Origin: Pseudomonas sp. IAC-BECa141
GTDB taxonomy: Bacteria > Pseudomonadota > Gammaproteobacteria > Pseudomonadales > Pseudomonadaceae
Direction: 5' to 3'
Length of the DNA: 64,000 bases
Assembly: GCF_020544405.1 (NCBI RefSeq)
Contig: NZ_CP065410.1
Location: 4,836,001 to 4,900,000, forward strand
Position 1 is the stretch's first letter; the number at the start of each line of letters is the position of its first letter. Positions 52,674 through 62,135 of this stretch are shown in pieces. The notes under the pieces are model-generated. The model did not search any database. It was not told the DNA's origin and saw nothing but the letters and a program-made list of their open reading frames with translations. A program made the translations under genes and the position numbers.

Positions 52674-53788
52674 TGAGGGCACGTGCCATGCTGCGACGCC
52701 AGGCTCTGACTTTAGGTAGTTTGCTGCTGGGAGCAGTGACTCTGGGCGGCTGGACGCTGTTCAAACGCAAGGACCAAAGCCCGCTGCTGCTGTCGGCGCG
52801 GGACGACGCCGACGGCAAGCATTACGCCGTCGGCTATCGGCTGGACGGCACTCAAGTGTTCGCCACCGCAGTCGGCCAGCGCTGCCACGACATCATCAAT
52901 CACCCGACGCTGCCGATCGCGCTGTTCGTCGCCCGCCGGCCGGGCACCGAGAGCTATCTGATCGACCTGCGCAACGGTGGATTGCTGCAAACCGTGACCT
53001 CGCAGCCGAACCGGCATTTCTACGGCCACGCGGTGATCCACCACAGCGGCGACTACCTGTACGCCACCGAAAACGACACCAGCGATCCGGGCCGTGGACT
53101 GCTCGGGGTGTACAAATTCGAAGGCGAACGGCTGGTCCACAGCGGCGAGATTTCCACCCACGGTCTCGGCCCGCATCAGGTGTCGTGGATGCCCGACGGT
53201 GAAACCCTGGTGGTGGCCAACGGCGGGATCCGCACCGAGGCCGAAAGCCGGGTCGACATGAACCTCGACGCCATGGAACCGAGCCTGGTGCTGATGCAGC
53301 GCGACGGCACCTTGCTGAGCAAGGAAACCCTCGCCCAGCAGATGAACAGCGTGCGCCACCTGGGGATCGCCAGCGACGGCACCATCGTCGCCGGCCAGCA
53401 ATTCATGGGGCCGTCCCACGAGCGCTCGGAGCTGCTGGCGATCAAACGTCCCGGTCAGCCATTCGTGGCGTTCCCGGTGCCGGAGCATCAGTTGCAGTCG
53501 ATGGGTCATTACACCGCCAGCGTCGCCGTGCACAGCGACCTGCGTCTGGTGGCACTGACCGCACCGCGCGGCAACCGCTTCTTCATCTGGGATCTGGACA
53601 GCGGCGAAGTGCGCCTCGACGCACCGCTGCCTGACTGCGCCGGCGTCGGTGCAGTGAAGGACGGTTTTGTCGTGACCTCCGGTCAGGGACGCTGCCGCTA
53701 CTACGATTGCCGTCAGGACGATCTGCTGGCCAAACCGCTGGATTTGCCCGCAGGGCTCTGGGACAACCATCTTCATCTGATGGCCTGA
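52673..53788 (+). CDS. DUF1513 beta-propeller-like exported protein
   Basis: 371-aa protein with an N-terminal hydrophobic export segment after basic residues (MLRRQALTLGSLLLGAVTLGGW). The RRQALTL resembles a weak twin-arginine signal. The remainder reads as a seven-bladed-propeller-like repeat protein: YAVGYRLDGTQVFA, HAVIHHSGDYLYATEN, PHQVSWMPDGETLVVANGG and AVHSDLRLVALTAPRGNRFFIWDLDSG. Function unknown; co-transcribed with the imelysin and di-haem genes (TGATG junction), so probably part of the same periplasmic iron/redox system. Confidence 0.78.
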   Translation: MRARAMLRRQALTLGSLLLGAVTLGGWTLFKRKDQSPLLLSARDDADGKHYAVGYRLDGTQVFATAVGQRCHDIINHPTLPIALFVARRPGTESYLIDLRNGGLLQTVTSQPNRHFYGHAVIHHSGDYLYATENDTSDPGRGLLGVYKFEGERLVHSGEISTHGLGPHQVSWMPDGETLVVANGGIRTEAESRVDMNLDAMEPSLVLMQRDGTLLSKETLAQQMNSVRHLGIASDGTIVAGQQFMGPSHERSELLAIKRPGQPFVAFPVPEHQLQSMGHYTASVAVHSDLRLVALTAPRGNRFFIWDLDSGEVRLDAPLPDCAGVGAVKDGFVVTSGQGRCRYYDCRQDDLLAKPLDLPAGLWDNHLHLMA

Positions 53789-53793
53789 AATTC

Positions 53794-53817
53794 GCCGCCG
53801 ACCGCTCGGTCGGCGGC
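53794..53817 (+). terminator. GC-rich hairpin, possible terminator
   Basis: GCCGCCGACC-GCTC-GGTCGGCGGC right after the DUF1513 stop; no T-run follows, so termination is uncertain. Confidence 0.45.
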
Positions 53818-53934
53818 CCCGCTGTACTCCACCTTCCTCCCTGATACCCGATAAAAACTGGCAGTTGGAATCCCTGCCGGACTCAGGGTAATGTGCCCGC
53901 CTGTCTCACCTGATTTTCTCCAAGGAACTGGAAT

Positions 53935-55083
53935 ATGCTGCGTCGCCGCATGCTGATCATGTTGGGTGTTGTACTGCTGATCGTTCTGCTACTCGCCGGT
54001 TACAAGGCCTTCTCGATCTACACGATGATCCAGGGCTTTGCCAAACCGAAACCGCCGATCAGCGTCGCCGTGGCCACGGCCGTCGAGCGCCCGTGGCAAA
54101 TGCGCTTGCCCACCGTCGGCACGCTGAAGGCGCTGCAAGGCGTCGACCTGAGTCTGGAGAACGCCGGCACCGTCACCGAGCTGAAATTCGAATCGGGGCA
54201 GAAGGTCAAGGCCGGCCAACCATTACTGCAACTGGACAGCGCCGTCGAAGCCGCCTTCCTCGAAACCGCCAAGGCCGATCTCGGTCTCGCGCAGCTGGAT
54301 TACGGTCGCGGCAGCCAGCTCGTCGGCAGCAGCGCCATCTCCAAAGGCGAATTCGACCGGCTCTCGGCGCAGTTGCAAAAGAACAAGGCCACGGTCAATC
54401 AACTCAATGCGGCGCTGGCCAAAAAACGCATCGTCGCGCCCTTCAGCGGCACCATCGGCATCCGCCTCGTCGATATCGGCGACTACCTCGCCAGCGGCAC
54501 CAAGATCGCTACCCTGCAGGATCTGAGCAGCCTCTACGCCGACTTCTATGTACCCGAACAGTCGGTACCGAAACTGGCCATCGGTCAGCCGGTGCAGATC
54601 ACGGTCGCGGCGTATCCCGGCCAGAACTTCACCGGCGCCATCAGCGCCATCAACCCGATCGTCGAAAGCACCACCCGCAATATCCTGGTGCGCGCCACCC
54701 TGGCCAACCCCGACGGCAAGTTGCTGCCGGGCATGTTCACCAGCGTCGAGGTGCTGCTGCCGGATCCGCAGAAACACATCGTGGTTCCGGAAAGCGCGAT
54801 CACCTACACCCTCTACGGCAATTCGACGTACGTGGTCACCCAGAAGAAAGCCGAAGACGGCACCGTCGAAAAGGACGACAAGGGCCAACCGGTACTGATC
54901 GCCGAGCGTCGGTTCGTCGAGACCGGCGAACGCCGCAATGGCCAGGTAGTGATCAACAAGGGCGTGCAGAGCGGCGAACAGGTGGTGACGGCCGGCCAGA
55001 TCAAACTGGACAACGGCGCCCACATTGCCATCAGCGACGACAAGACCCTCGGCGAGCAGAACAGTCCGCCCCGCGCCGACTGA
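53935..55083 (+). CDS. mexV: RND efflux membrane-fusion protein (MexV-like)
   Basis: 382-aa periplasmic adaptor of the HlyD/MexH-like family: an N-terminal membrane anchor (about 5-25), a biotinyl-lipoyl part (GTVTELKFESGQKVKAGQPLLQLD), an alpha-hairpin, and beta-barrel segments (VAPFSGTIGIRLVDIGDYLASGT). It bridges the inner-membrane RND pump and an outer-membrane channel. It is 13 bp before the pump gene. In P. aeruginosa mexVW (PA4374-4375) sits in this place and works with OprM; no outer-membrane factor gene is present here either, which agrees. Confidence 0.85.
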   Translation: MLRRRMLIMLGVVLLIVLLLAGYKAFSIYTMIQGFAKPKPPISVAVATAVERPWQMRLPTVGTLKALQGVDLSLENAGTVTELKFESGQKVKAGQPLLQLDSAVEAAFLETAKADLGLAQLDYGRGSQLVGSSAISKGEFDRLSAQLQKNKATVNQLNAALAKKRIVAPFSGTIGIRLVDIGDYLASGTKIATLQDLSSLYADFYVPEQSVPKLAIGQPVQITVAAYPGQNFTGAISAINPIVESTTRNILVRATLANPDGKLLPGMFTSVEVLLPDPQKHIVVPESAITYTLYGNSTYVVTQKKAEDGTVEKDDKGQPVLIAERRFVETGERRNGQVVINKGVQSGEQVVTAGQIKLDNGAHIAISDDKTLGEQNSPPRAD

Positions 55084-55096
55084 TCAAGGAAATCCC

Positions 55097-58000
55097 ATGG
55101 CTTTTACCGATCCGTTCATCCGCCGCCCGGTGCTCGCCACCGTGGTCAGCCTGCTGATTGTGCTGCTGGGCTTCCAGGCCTGGAGCAAACTGCCGCTGCG
55201 TCAGTACCCGCAAATGGAAAACGCCCTGATCACGGTGACCACCGCGTACCCCGGGGCCAACGCCGAAACCATCCAGGGCTACATCACCCAGCCGATGCAA
55301 CAGAGTCTGGCCAGCGCCGAGGGCATCGACTACATGACCTCGGTCAGTCGCCAGAACTTCTCGGTGATTTCGATCTACGCGCGCATCGGCTCCAACAGCG
55401 ACCGCTTGTTCACCGAACTGCTGGCCAAGGCCAACGAGGTGAAGAACAAACTGCCTCAGGACGCCGAAGACCCGGTACTGAGCAAGGAAGCCGCCGACGC
55501 CTCGGCGCTGATGTACATCAGCTTCTTCAGCAAGGAACTGAACAACCCGCAGATCACCGACTATCTGTCGCGGGTGATCCAGCCGAAGCTGGCGACCTTA
55601 CCGGGCATGGCCGAGGCGGAGATTCTCGGCAACCAGGTGTTCGCCATGCGCCTGTGGATCGATCCGGTGAAACTCGCCGGTTTCGGCCTCAGCGCCAGCG
55701 ACGTGACCAACGCGGTGCGCCAGTACAACTTCCTCTCCGCCGCCGGCGAAGTGAAAGGCGAGTACGTGGTCACCAGCATCAATGCCAACACTGAACTGAA
55801 GTCCGCCGAAGCCTTCGGCAAGATCCCGCTCAAGGTCAGTGGCGACAGTCGGGTGTTGCTCAGCGATGTGGCACGGGTCGAGATGGGCGCGGAAAACTAC
55901 AACTCGATCAGTTCGTTCGGCGGAACACCTTCGGTGTATATCGGGATCAAGGCCACGCCCGGGGCCAACCCGCTGGATGTGATCAAGGAAGTGCGCAAGA
56001 TCATGCCGGAGCTGGAGGCCCAGTTGCCGCCCAACCTCAAGAGCGAGATCGCCTACGATGCCACGCTGTTCATCCAGGCCTCCATCGACGAAGTGGTGAA
56101 AACCCTGTTCGAGGCGGTGCTGATCGTGATCGTGGTGGTATTCCTGTTCCTCGGCGCCCTGCGCTCGGTGGTCATTCCGGTAGTGACCATTCCGCTGTCG
56201 ATGATCGGCGTGATGTTCTTCATGCAGATGATGGGCTATTCGATGAACCTGCTGACCCTGCTGGCAATGGTGCTGGCCATCGGGCTGGTGGTGGACGACG
56301 CGATTGTGGTGGTGGAAAACATTCACCGGCACATCGAGGAAGGCAAGACACCGCTGGACGCCGCGCTCCAGGGCGCTCGGGAAATCGCCATGCCGGTGGT
56401 GTCGATGACCATCACCCTGGCGGCGGTGTACGCACCGATCGGTTTCCTGACCGGGCTGACCGGAGCGCTGTTCAAGGAGTTTGCGCTGACACTGGCCGGG
56501 GCAGTGGTGATTTCCGGGATCGTCGCCCTGACTCTGTCACCGATGATGTGCGCCGTGCTGTTGCGCCACGATGAAAACCCCACGGGTCTGGCCCATCGAC
56601 TGGACCGGATTTTCGACAGCCTCAAGCGCCGCTATCAAAGCATGCTGCACGGCACACTCAACACCCGGCCGGTGGTGCTGGTGTTCGCGGTGATCGTGCT
56701 GTGCCTGATTCCGGTGCTGCTCAAGTTCACCAAGTCGGAACTGGCACCGGACGAAGACCAGGGCATCATTTTCATGATGGCCAACGCCCCGCAGCCGACC
56801 AACCTCGATTACCTGAACACCTACACCGACGAGTTCATCAAGATCTTCAAGGAGTTTCCGGAGTACTACTCATCGTTCCAGATCAACGGCTATAACGGCG
56901 TGCAGACCGGCATCGGCGGTTTCCTGCTCAAACCGTGGAACGAGCGCAGTCGCACACAAATGGAAATCCTCCCGGAAGTACAGGGCAAACTCGAGGGCAT
57001 TCCCGGCCTGCAGATCTTTGGTTTTAACCTGCCATCCCTGCCCGGCACCGGCGAAGGCCTGCCGTTCGAGTTCGTGATCAACACCGCCAACGACTACGAG
57101 CTGTTGCTGCAAGTGGCTGACCGGATCAAGAAACGCGTCATGGCGTCGGGCAAGTTCGCCTTCGTTGACCTCGATCTGGCTTTCGACAAACCCGAAGTGG
57201 TGGTCGACATCGACCGCGCCAAGGCGGCGCAGATGGGCGTGTCGATGCAGGATCTGGGCGGCACCCTCGCCACTCTGCTGGGCGAAGCCGAGATCAACCG
57301 GTTCACCATCGAAGGCCGCAGCTACAAGGTCATCGCCCAGGTCGAGCGGGCCTACCGCGACAACCCGGACTGGCTGAACAATTACTACGTGAAAAATACC
57401 CAGGGCGAGTTGCTTCCGCTGTCGACCCTGATCACCGTGACCGACCGCGCACGACCGCGACAGCTCAACCAGTTCCAGCAACTCAACGCGGCGAAACTGT
57501 CCGGTTTCCCGCTGGTGAGCATGGGCGAAGCCATCGACAGCGTGTTGCAGATCGCCCGGGAAGAAGCCCCGGCCGGTTTTGCTTTCGATTACGGCGGCGC
57601 CTCCCGGCAGTTCGTCCAGGAAGGCAGTGCGCTGTGGGTAACTTTTGCCCTGGCCCTGGCGATCATTTTCCTGGTGCTGGCGGCGCAGTTCGAAAGCTTC
57701 CGCGACCCGCTGGTGATTCTGGTGACCGTGCCGTTGTCGATCTGCGGGGCACTGATTCCGTTGTTCCTCGGCTGGTCGAGCATGAACATCTACACCCAGG
57801 TCGGGCTGGTGACGCTGATCGGGCTGATCAGCAAGCACGGGATCCTGATCGTCGAGTTCGCCAACCAGTTGCGCAAGGAGAAGGGCCTGACACCCCGTGA
57901 GGCGGTGGAGGAAGCGGCAGCGATTCGTCTGCGCCCGGTCTTGATGACGACCGCGGCGATGGTGTTCGGCATGGTGCCGCTGATCCTGGCCACCGGCGCC

Positions 58001-58126
58001 GGTGCGGTCAGCCGTTTCGACATCGGTACCGTGATCGCGACCGGGATGTCGATCGGGACGCTGTTCACGCTGTTTGTTCTACCGTGCGTTTACACCGTGC
58101 TGGCGAAACCCGATCCCAAGGCGTGA
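55097..58126 (+). CDS. mexW: RND efflux pump inner-membrane transporter (MexW-like)
   Basis: 1009-aa RND transporter with 12 helices and two large periplasmic loops. Motifs are FIRRPVLATVVSLLIVLLG at the start, VLAIGLVVDDAIVVVENIHR in helix 4 with the proton-relay Asp pair, and LSPMMCAVLLRH. It expels drugs and other toxic compounds using the proton gradient. The start ATG at 55097 has AAGGA before it; the frame extension to 55025 overlaps mexV. Pairs with the upstream adaptor gene. A terminator follows at 58137. Confidence 0.88.
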   Translation: MAFTDPFIRRPVLATVVSLLIVLLGFQAWSKLPLRQYPQMENALITVTTAYPGANAETIQGYITQPMQQSLASAEGIDYMTSVSRQNFSVISIYARIGSNSDRLFTELLAKANEVKNKLPQDAEDPVLSKEAADASALMYISFFSKELNNPQITDYLSRVIQPKLATLPGMAEAEILGNQVFAMRLWIDPVKLAGFGLSASDVTNAVRQYNFLSAAGEVKGEYVVTSINANTELKSAEAFGKIPLKVSGDSRVLLSDVARVEMGAENYNSISSFGGTPSVYIGIKATPGANPLDVIKEVRKIMPELEAQLPPNLKSEIAYDATLFIQASIDEVVKTLFEAVLIVIVVVFLFLGALRSVVIPVVTIPLSMIGVMFFMQMMGYSMNLLTLLAMVLAIGLVVDDAIVVVENIHRHIEEGKTPLDAALQGAREIAMPVVSMTITLAAVYAPIGFLTGLTGALFKEFALTLAGAVVISGIVALTLSPMMCAVLLRHDENPTGLAHRLDRIFDSLKRRYQSMLHGTLNTRPVVLVFAVIVLCLIPVLLKFTKSELAPDEDQGIIFMMANAPQPTNLDYLNTYTDEFIKIFKEFPEYYSSFQINGYNGVQTGIGGFLLKPWNERSRTQMEILPEVQGKLEGIPGLQIFGFNLPSLPGTGEGLPFEFVINTANDYELLLQVADRIKKRVMASGKFAFVDLDLAFDKPEVVVDIDRAKAAQMGVSMQDLGGTLATLLGEAEINRFTIEGRSYKVIAQVERAYRDNPDWLNNYYVKNTQGELLPLSTLITVTDRARPRQLNQFQQLNAAKLSGFPLVSMGEAIDSVLQIAREEAPAGFAFDYGGASRQFVQEGSALWVTFALALAIIFLVLAAQFESFRDPLVILVTVPLSICGALIPLFLGWSSMNIYTQVGLVTLIGLISKHGILIVEFANQLRKEKGLTPREAVEEAAAIRLRPVLMTTAAMVFGMVPLILATGAGAVSRFDIGTVIATGMSIGTLFTLFVLPCVYTVLAKPDPKA

Positions 58127-58136
58127 CGCAATAAAA

Positions 58137-58163
58137 AAGGCCTCGCATCAGCGAGGCCTTTGG
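58137..58163. terminator. Bidirectional terminator between mexW and the next gene
   Basis: A-run, AAGGCCTCGC-ATCA-GCGAGGCCTT hairpin, then TTGG; lies between convergent genes. Confidence 0.85.
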
Positions 58164-58190
58164 CTCTTGTAGAAAGAGATTTCAATCGAT

Positions 58191-58418
58191 TCAACTCTGC
58201 GGCCTCATCCCTTGAGAAAGTCCGAACATGAACAGCAACAGATCATGATCCGGCTGAGTGGCCACGGCGGCTTTCGCCACCCGTGGCATCGGGCAATGGG
58301 GATCGCTCGCCGAGGCGCCGATCACCTGCATGCGTGGCTGTTCCCAGGCCGCCACCGCCAATGACGCAACTGCCAAGGCTCCTACCAGAAACAAACCTCG
58401 TGCAATTTCTAGTTTCAT
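58191..58418 (-). CDS. Small exported hypothetical protein
   Basis: 75-aa protein with an N-terminal signal or anchor helix (GLFLVGALAVASLAVAAW, about 8-25) and a short soluble tail (MRPQS end). AGG is 9 nt before ATG. It starts 2 bp after the stop of the inaA-like gene on the same strand, so it is probably the last gene of that operon. Function unknown. Confidence 0.6.
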   Translation of the reverse strand: MKLEIARGLFLVGALAVASLAVAAWEQPRMQVIGASASDPHCPMPRVAKAAVATQPDHDLLLFMFGLSQGMRPQS

Positions 58419-58420
58419 CG

Positions 58421-59134
58421 CTATAAACCTTTGATAGCGCTGCCAAACGCCGTCTCATAAAAGTAGACGAGTTTTTTCCAGTCCGTTGCGCTGAACGACG
58501 AGTGGCGGCGCAATTGCTTCATGTCATGGGCAGCCGCGCGGTAAGCGGTCAGACGCTGACGGCATTTTTCCAGATCGATCAGGGCGACTTCGACCCTGGC
58601 TGAATCACCTTCGCCGGTCACCCGCACAAATACGTGCTTGATGTAGATGCAGCTGTGCTGCCAACGGCCCTTGTGCATGCGCGCCAGGTTTTCGGCGAGG
58701 TCCTTGAGCACGCGCTCATAGACGGCTTCGCCATATTGCTCGCGACCGCCGCCGGCTTCCCATTGCTCAAGCTCCTGAAAGCCGTCGAGGGATTTGGTTA
58801 CCAACAGCGCACGCCATTTGAATTTGGGGTCTGGCAGGGCACCGCAGAACACGATTTCGGGTACCCGGACGCCGAGACGGGAGACCCCGGTCAGCGCATC
58901 GAGCTCGCGCAATACGGTCGGGCGTCCGAACGGGTGCAGCCAACTGCGATAGATATGGCCTGTCTGACGCTTGGCATACAGCAGTTGACCATCGCGTCCC
59001 ACCACACGCTGCACACCACTTTCGCCCCCACGGCGCACATTGGGTTCCTCGACCCATTCGCCACGCTGGTTCCAGTAGTAGTCGAAGCGATCCTCGGGAG
59101 CGACTTCCGTTTCTGCTGCAAATTGCACTGCCAT
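58421..59134 (-). CDS. inaA: InaA-like lipopolysaccharide kinase-family protein
   Basis: 237-aa protein of the WaaP/Kdo-kinase-like family, related to P. aeruginosa InaA (PA4378, from memory). Kinase-like marks are LLVTKSLDGFQELEQWE, NLARMHKGRWQHSCIYIKHVFV (catalytic-loop region) and ALIDLEKCR (metal-binding Asp equivalent). It may phosphorylate lipopolysaccharide core sugars or act in stress response. The start 59134 with AGAGG 7 nt upstream is preferred; the frame extension to 59287 runs into the methyltransferase gene. 4 bp after that gene. Confidence 0.75.
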   Translation of the reverse strand: MAVQFAAETEVAPEDRFDYYWNQRGEWVEEPNVRRGGESGVQRVVGRDGQLLYAKRQTGHIYRSWLHPFGRPTVLRELDALTGVSRLGVRVPEIVFCGALPDPKFKWRALLVTKSLDGFQELEQWEAGGGREQYGEAVYERVLKDLAENLARMHKGRWQHSCIYIKHVFVRVTGEGDSARVEVALIDLEKCRQRLTAYRAAAHDMKQLRRHSSFSATDWKKLVYFYETAFGSAIKGL

Positions 59135-59138
59135 CCTC

Positions 59139-59807
59139 TTACCTCTTGCGTAATACGTAGACTCGCCACATGGCATAGAGCGGAATAAAGTCCAGTTGTT
59201 CCTGGATCCGGAATCCTGCTTCTTCGAATTCCTTTTCAACTGTTGCGGCCGGTAACACAAACCGGTTCTGGTAACCCTTTTGCCCACGCTTGCGCTCGGC
59301 GCGCTTGCGTTTCCAGGCCTTGAAATTGCCGTCCACCCACAGCGAAATGATCACGCTGTCCCGGGTGACACGCTCGAACTCGCGCAGAATCGTCCGGCGG
59401 TGCTCGGCTTCGCCAATGTGATGCAACAGTCGCATGCAGAAAATGCTGTCGACGGCGTTATCAGGCAAGGCAATGTCGAACGCAGATGTGTGCAAGGGTT
59501 GTACCCGTTTCACCACATCCGCCGGCTGGGCCTGCATGGCGGTCTTGATCATCGACTCGGAGTTGTCCGCCCCGATGATCACCCGGTTGGGTTTTTCCGC
59601 CAACAATGGCCAGAAACGTCCTGCACCGCAGGGCAAGTCCAGCACCAGTCCCGGCTCACCCACGAGGGTCAACGCCTTGCGGGCCAACTGCTGATCCCGC
59701 CAATTGGACAAACGACGCCCCAGACCTTCCTGGTGTTTGCGCAGATATTTCTGCGCATGGTTGTCGTCGTACTTTTCGGAAAAATCGAGTTTGATCGGGC
59801 CGGCCAT
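59139..59807 (-). CDS. Class I SAM-dependent methyltransferase
   Basis: 222-aa methyltransferase: motif I VLDLPCGAGRFWPLL, acidic residue in IIGADNSESM, and motif FCMRLLHHIGEAEHRR. Its substrate is not known. It is the first gene of a three-gene run with the inaA-like and small exported genes, as in P. aeruginosa (PA4379-PA4378). AGGAG is 8 nt before ATG 59807; a GTG three bases upstream is possible. Confidence 0.8.
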   Translation of the reverse strand: MAGPIKLDFSEKYDDNHAQKYLRKHQEGLGRRLSNWRDQQLARKALTLVGEPGLVLDLPCGAGRFWPLLAEKPNRVIIGADNSESMIKTAMQAQPADVVKRVQPLHTSAFDIALPDNAVDSIFCMRLLHHIGEAEHRRTILREFERVTRDSVIISLWVDGNFKAWKRKRAERKRGQKGYQNRFVLPAATVEKEFEEAGFRIQEQLDFIPLYAMWRVYVLRKR

Positions 59808-59969
59808 CACCAGGACTCCTGAATTACTGATGACGCCACCTTAAGCAGCGGCGTGTCAGCGTCAGGTCATCCCTTTGTGAAAAAAACGTCATGTAAATCG
59901 GCAAACTATTTCAAGGTTATACAGGAATTAGACAGGTTGGCGGGAGTCCCCCCATCAATTGATTGATCC

Positions 59970-61244
59970 TCACTGCTTGCCCAGAACGACCTCGAACCGG
60001 CAGCCATTGGGCTCCATCGTGCTTAACGTGACACTCCAGCCCTGGTTCTCGCAGATGCGTTGAACCAATGACAGACCCAACCCCAATCCTTCGCCGCGTT
60101 TTTCGTTGCCGCGTACAAAGGGCTGGAACATCGCCTCGCGTTTTTCCTCGGGAATGCCTACGCCCGAATCCTCGACCACGAAACCGTTTTCGTTGAGCGT
60201 CAGGCGAATGAAACCCTGCTCGGTGTAGTGCAAGGCGTTGCGCAGCAGGTTGCCCATCACGGCATTGAGTAGCGTCGCGTTGTAGCAGGTGTCGGGCGGA
60301 TTGCCCGGCTCGAAAATCAGCTGCAAGCCCTTGGATTCGATGGGCTCGCGCCACAGACAAAGCAAGCTGTCGGCCACTTGCGCGAGGGTGTGCCGGGGGG
60401 CGGCACCCGCGTCTTCGCGCTGGGCACGGGCGAGCATCAGGAAGGTCTGCACCAGCTCACGCATTTCCTCACTGGCACGCGCAATGCGCTGGACCTGAGC
60501 CTTGCCGCGCTGATCGATACCCGGGTTTTCCAGCAGCAGTTCACAGGAACTGGCCAATACCATCAGCGGTGTGCGCAACTCGTGGCTGACGTCGCTGGTA
60601 AACAAGCGCTCCCGCGTCAGGGCCTGACGCAGGCGCCCGAGGGTAGCATCGAATGCCACCGCCAGTTCGCCCACCTCGTCTGCCGCGTAATCCGGCGCCA
60701 GCGGAGGGGCCAGCCCGAGCAACTGGTCGCGATGGCGCACCTGGCGCGCCAGCCTTACCACCGGCGCCATCACCTTGCGCGCCAGCACCCAGCCGAGGAA
60801 CACCGCCAGTGCCAGACTGAGTACGAAGCCCACCAGCACTACGGCGAACAGCACGCGCTCGCGCTCTTCGAAATCGCTTTGATCCTGCAGCAGCACATAG
60901 CGGCGACCATCGACCACCTCGACCATCGCGTGATACGACAGCTGCTCGCGAAAGACTTCATGGAAACCCGAATCCAGGTGCCGCAGGTCCTTGGGCAGCT
61001 CGAAGTCGCCCGGCCCGCCGCTGAAGTAGAACAGTTGATCCGGCTCCGGCCGGTGGCTCCAGTCCGAGACGTTGTCCATCAGCAGCAGGCGTTGCAGGTC
61101 CCCGCCCAGCCCGGCGGAAATCAGTTTTTCCTCGACCAGGTGTACGGTCGCGACGATGCCCATCGCAAACGCTCCGGCCACCAGCGCGCTCATCAATGCA
61201 AAGGCGATGATGATCCGCTGGGCAAGGCTTTGCTTAAACTCCAT
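59970..61244 (-). CDS. colS: Sensor histidine kinase ColS
   Basis: 424-aa sensor kinase: membrane helices at about 11-34 and 135-160, a short periplasmic loop, HAMP, the phospho-acceptor block FTSDVSHELRTPLMVLASS, and HATPase (VEDSGVGIPEEK, GEGLGLGLSLVQRI). The periplasmic residues that P. putida ColS uses to sense Fe(III)/Zn are present at the same numbers: His35, Glu38, Asp57, Glu96, His105, and the Glu126-x-x-Glu129 motif. With ColR it controls membrane and lipid-related genes. The start at 61244 overlaps the colR stop by 11 bp. Confidence 0.9.
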   Translation of the reverse strand: MEFKQSLAQRIIIAFALMSALVAGAFAMGIVATVHLVEEKLISAGLGGDLQRLLLMDNVSDWSHRPEPDQLFYFSGGPGDFELPKDLRHLDSGFHEVFREQLSYHAMVEVVDGRRYVLLQDQSDFEERERVLFAVVLVGFVLSLALAVFLGWVLARKVMAPVVRLARQVRHRDQLLGLAPPLAPDYAADEVGELAVAFDATLGRLRQALTRERLFTSDVSHELRTPLMVLASSCELLLENPGIDQRGKAQVQRIARASEEMRELVQTFLMLARAQREDAGAAPRHTLAQVADSLLCLWREPIESKGLQLIFEPGNPPDTCYNATLLNAVMGNLLRNALHYTEQGFIRLTLNENGFVVEDSGVGIPEEKREAMFQPFVRGNEKRGEGLGLGLSLVQRICENQGWSVTLSTMEPNGCRFEVVLGKQ

Positions 61245-61917
61245 CGCGGCCCTCGGCCAGGCGGTAACCCACGCCGTGCACGGTGTGCAGCAATGGTTTG
61301 GCGAATGGTTTGTCGATGACCTGACGCAATTGGTGAACATGGCTGCGCAGGCTGTCGCTGTCCGGGCAGTCATCGCCCCACAGCGCTTCCTCGAGAATTT
61401 CCCGGCGCAGGACATGCGGGCTCTTCTGCATCAGCACCGCCAACAGCTTGAGGCCAACCGGATTGAGCTTGAGCAATTTGCCTTCGCGGGTCACTTCAAG
61501 GGTATCGAGGTCGTAACTCAGATCACCGACCTGCAGGGCACGCCGGCCGCCGCCCTGGGTGCGGCGCATCACGGCTTCGACCCGGGCTGCCAGTTCCGAC
61601 AGCGCGAACGGCTTGACCAGATAATCGTCGGCCCCGGACTTGAAGCCCTGCAAGCGATCATCGAGCTGATCGCGAGCGGTGAGCATGATCACCGGCGTAT
61701 CGCGACGGGCGTCCTCGCGCAGGCGCTTGCACAGGGTGTAGCCGTCGATGCCCGGCAGCATGATGTCGAGCACGATCAGATCGTAATGCTCGGTGGCCGC
61801 CAGATGCAGGCCCGACAGACCGTCCTGGGCGCAATCGACGGTATAGCCTTTGAGCCCCAGGTAATCGGCCAGATTGGCCAGGATATCGCGGTTGTCTTCG
61901 ACCAATAGAATTCGCAT
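61234..61917 (-). CDS. colR: Response regulator ColR
   Basis: 227-aa OmpR-family regulator, the same length as known ColR. Receiver domain: acidic pair in LLVEDNRD, phospho-acceptor in LIVLDIMLPG (about 51), Lys in DYLVKPFALSE. Winged helix C-terminal part: LLKLNPVGLKLLAVLMQ and VHQLRQVIDKP. ATG 61917 has AGGAGG 5 nt ahead; the GTG at 61923 is inside that site's reach but unlikely. Cotranscribed with colS. The PAP2 phosphatase gene is divergent. Confidence 0.92.
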   Translation of the reverse strand: MRILLVEDNRDILANLADYLGLKGYTVDCAQDGLSGLHLAATEHYDLIVLDIMLPGIDGYTLCKRLREDARRDTPVIMLTARDQLDDRLQGFKSGADDYLVKPFALSELAARVEAVMRRTQGGGRRALQVGDLSYDLDTLEVTREGKLLKLNPVGLKLLAVLMQKSPHVLRREILEEALWGDDCPDSDSLRSHVHQLRQVIDKPFAKPLLHTVHGVGYRLAEGRDGV

Positions 61918-62135
61918 GGGCACCTCCTCCGTACACGGTAGCGGCCGTCTTGGCCCGCGCAGCTTACGGCCAAGTGTGGCTCACGGCTAGGCGCCGGGTA
62001 GATTGATTTGAGTTAATTGCATGCATGGCCGGACTTTACGAGTTTTTCACGAGCGGCCGACAAATCGCCGACAGAACCGGGCGCAGACTCACACGGTTGT
62101 GCTTCTCTGAAGACCTTACCGATGAAGGAATTGCC

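Noticed and set aside
53848..53862. GATAAAAACTGG sequence as a third copy of the operator at 22401/25651
   Set aside because: Only the GATAAAAACT part matches; the CTCAT and GCCATG parts are absent.
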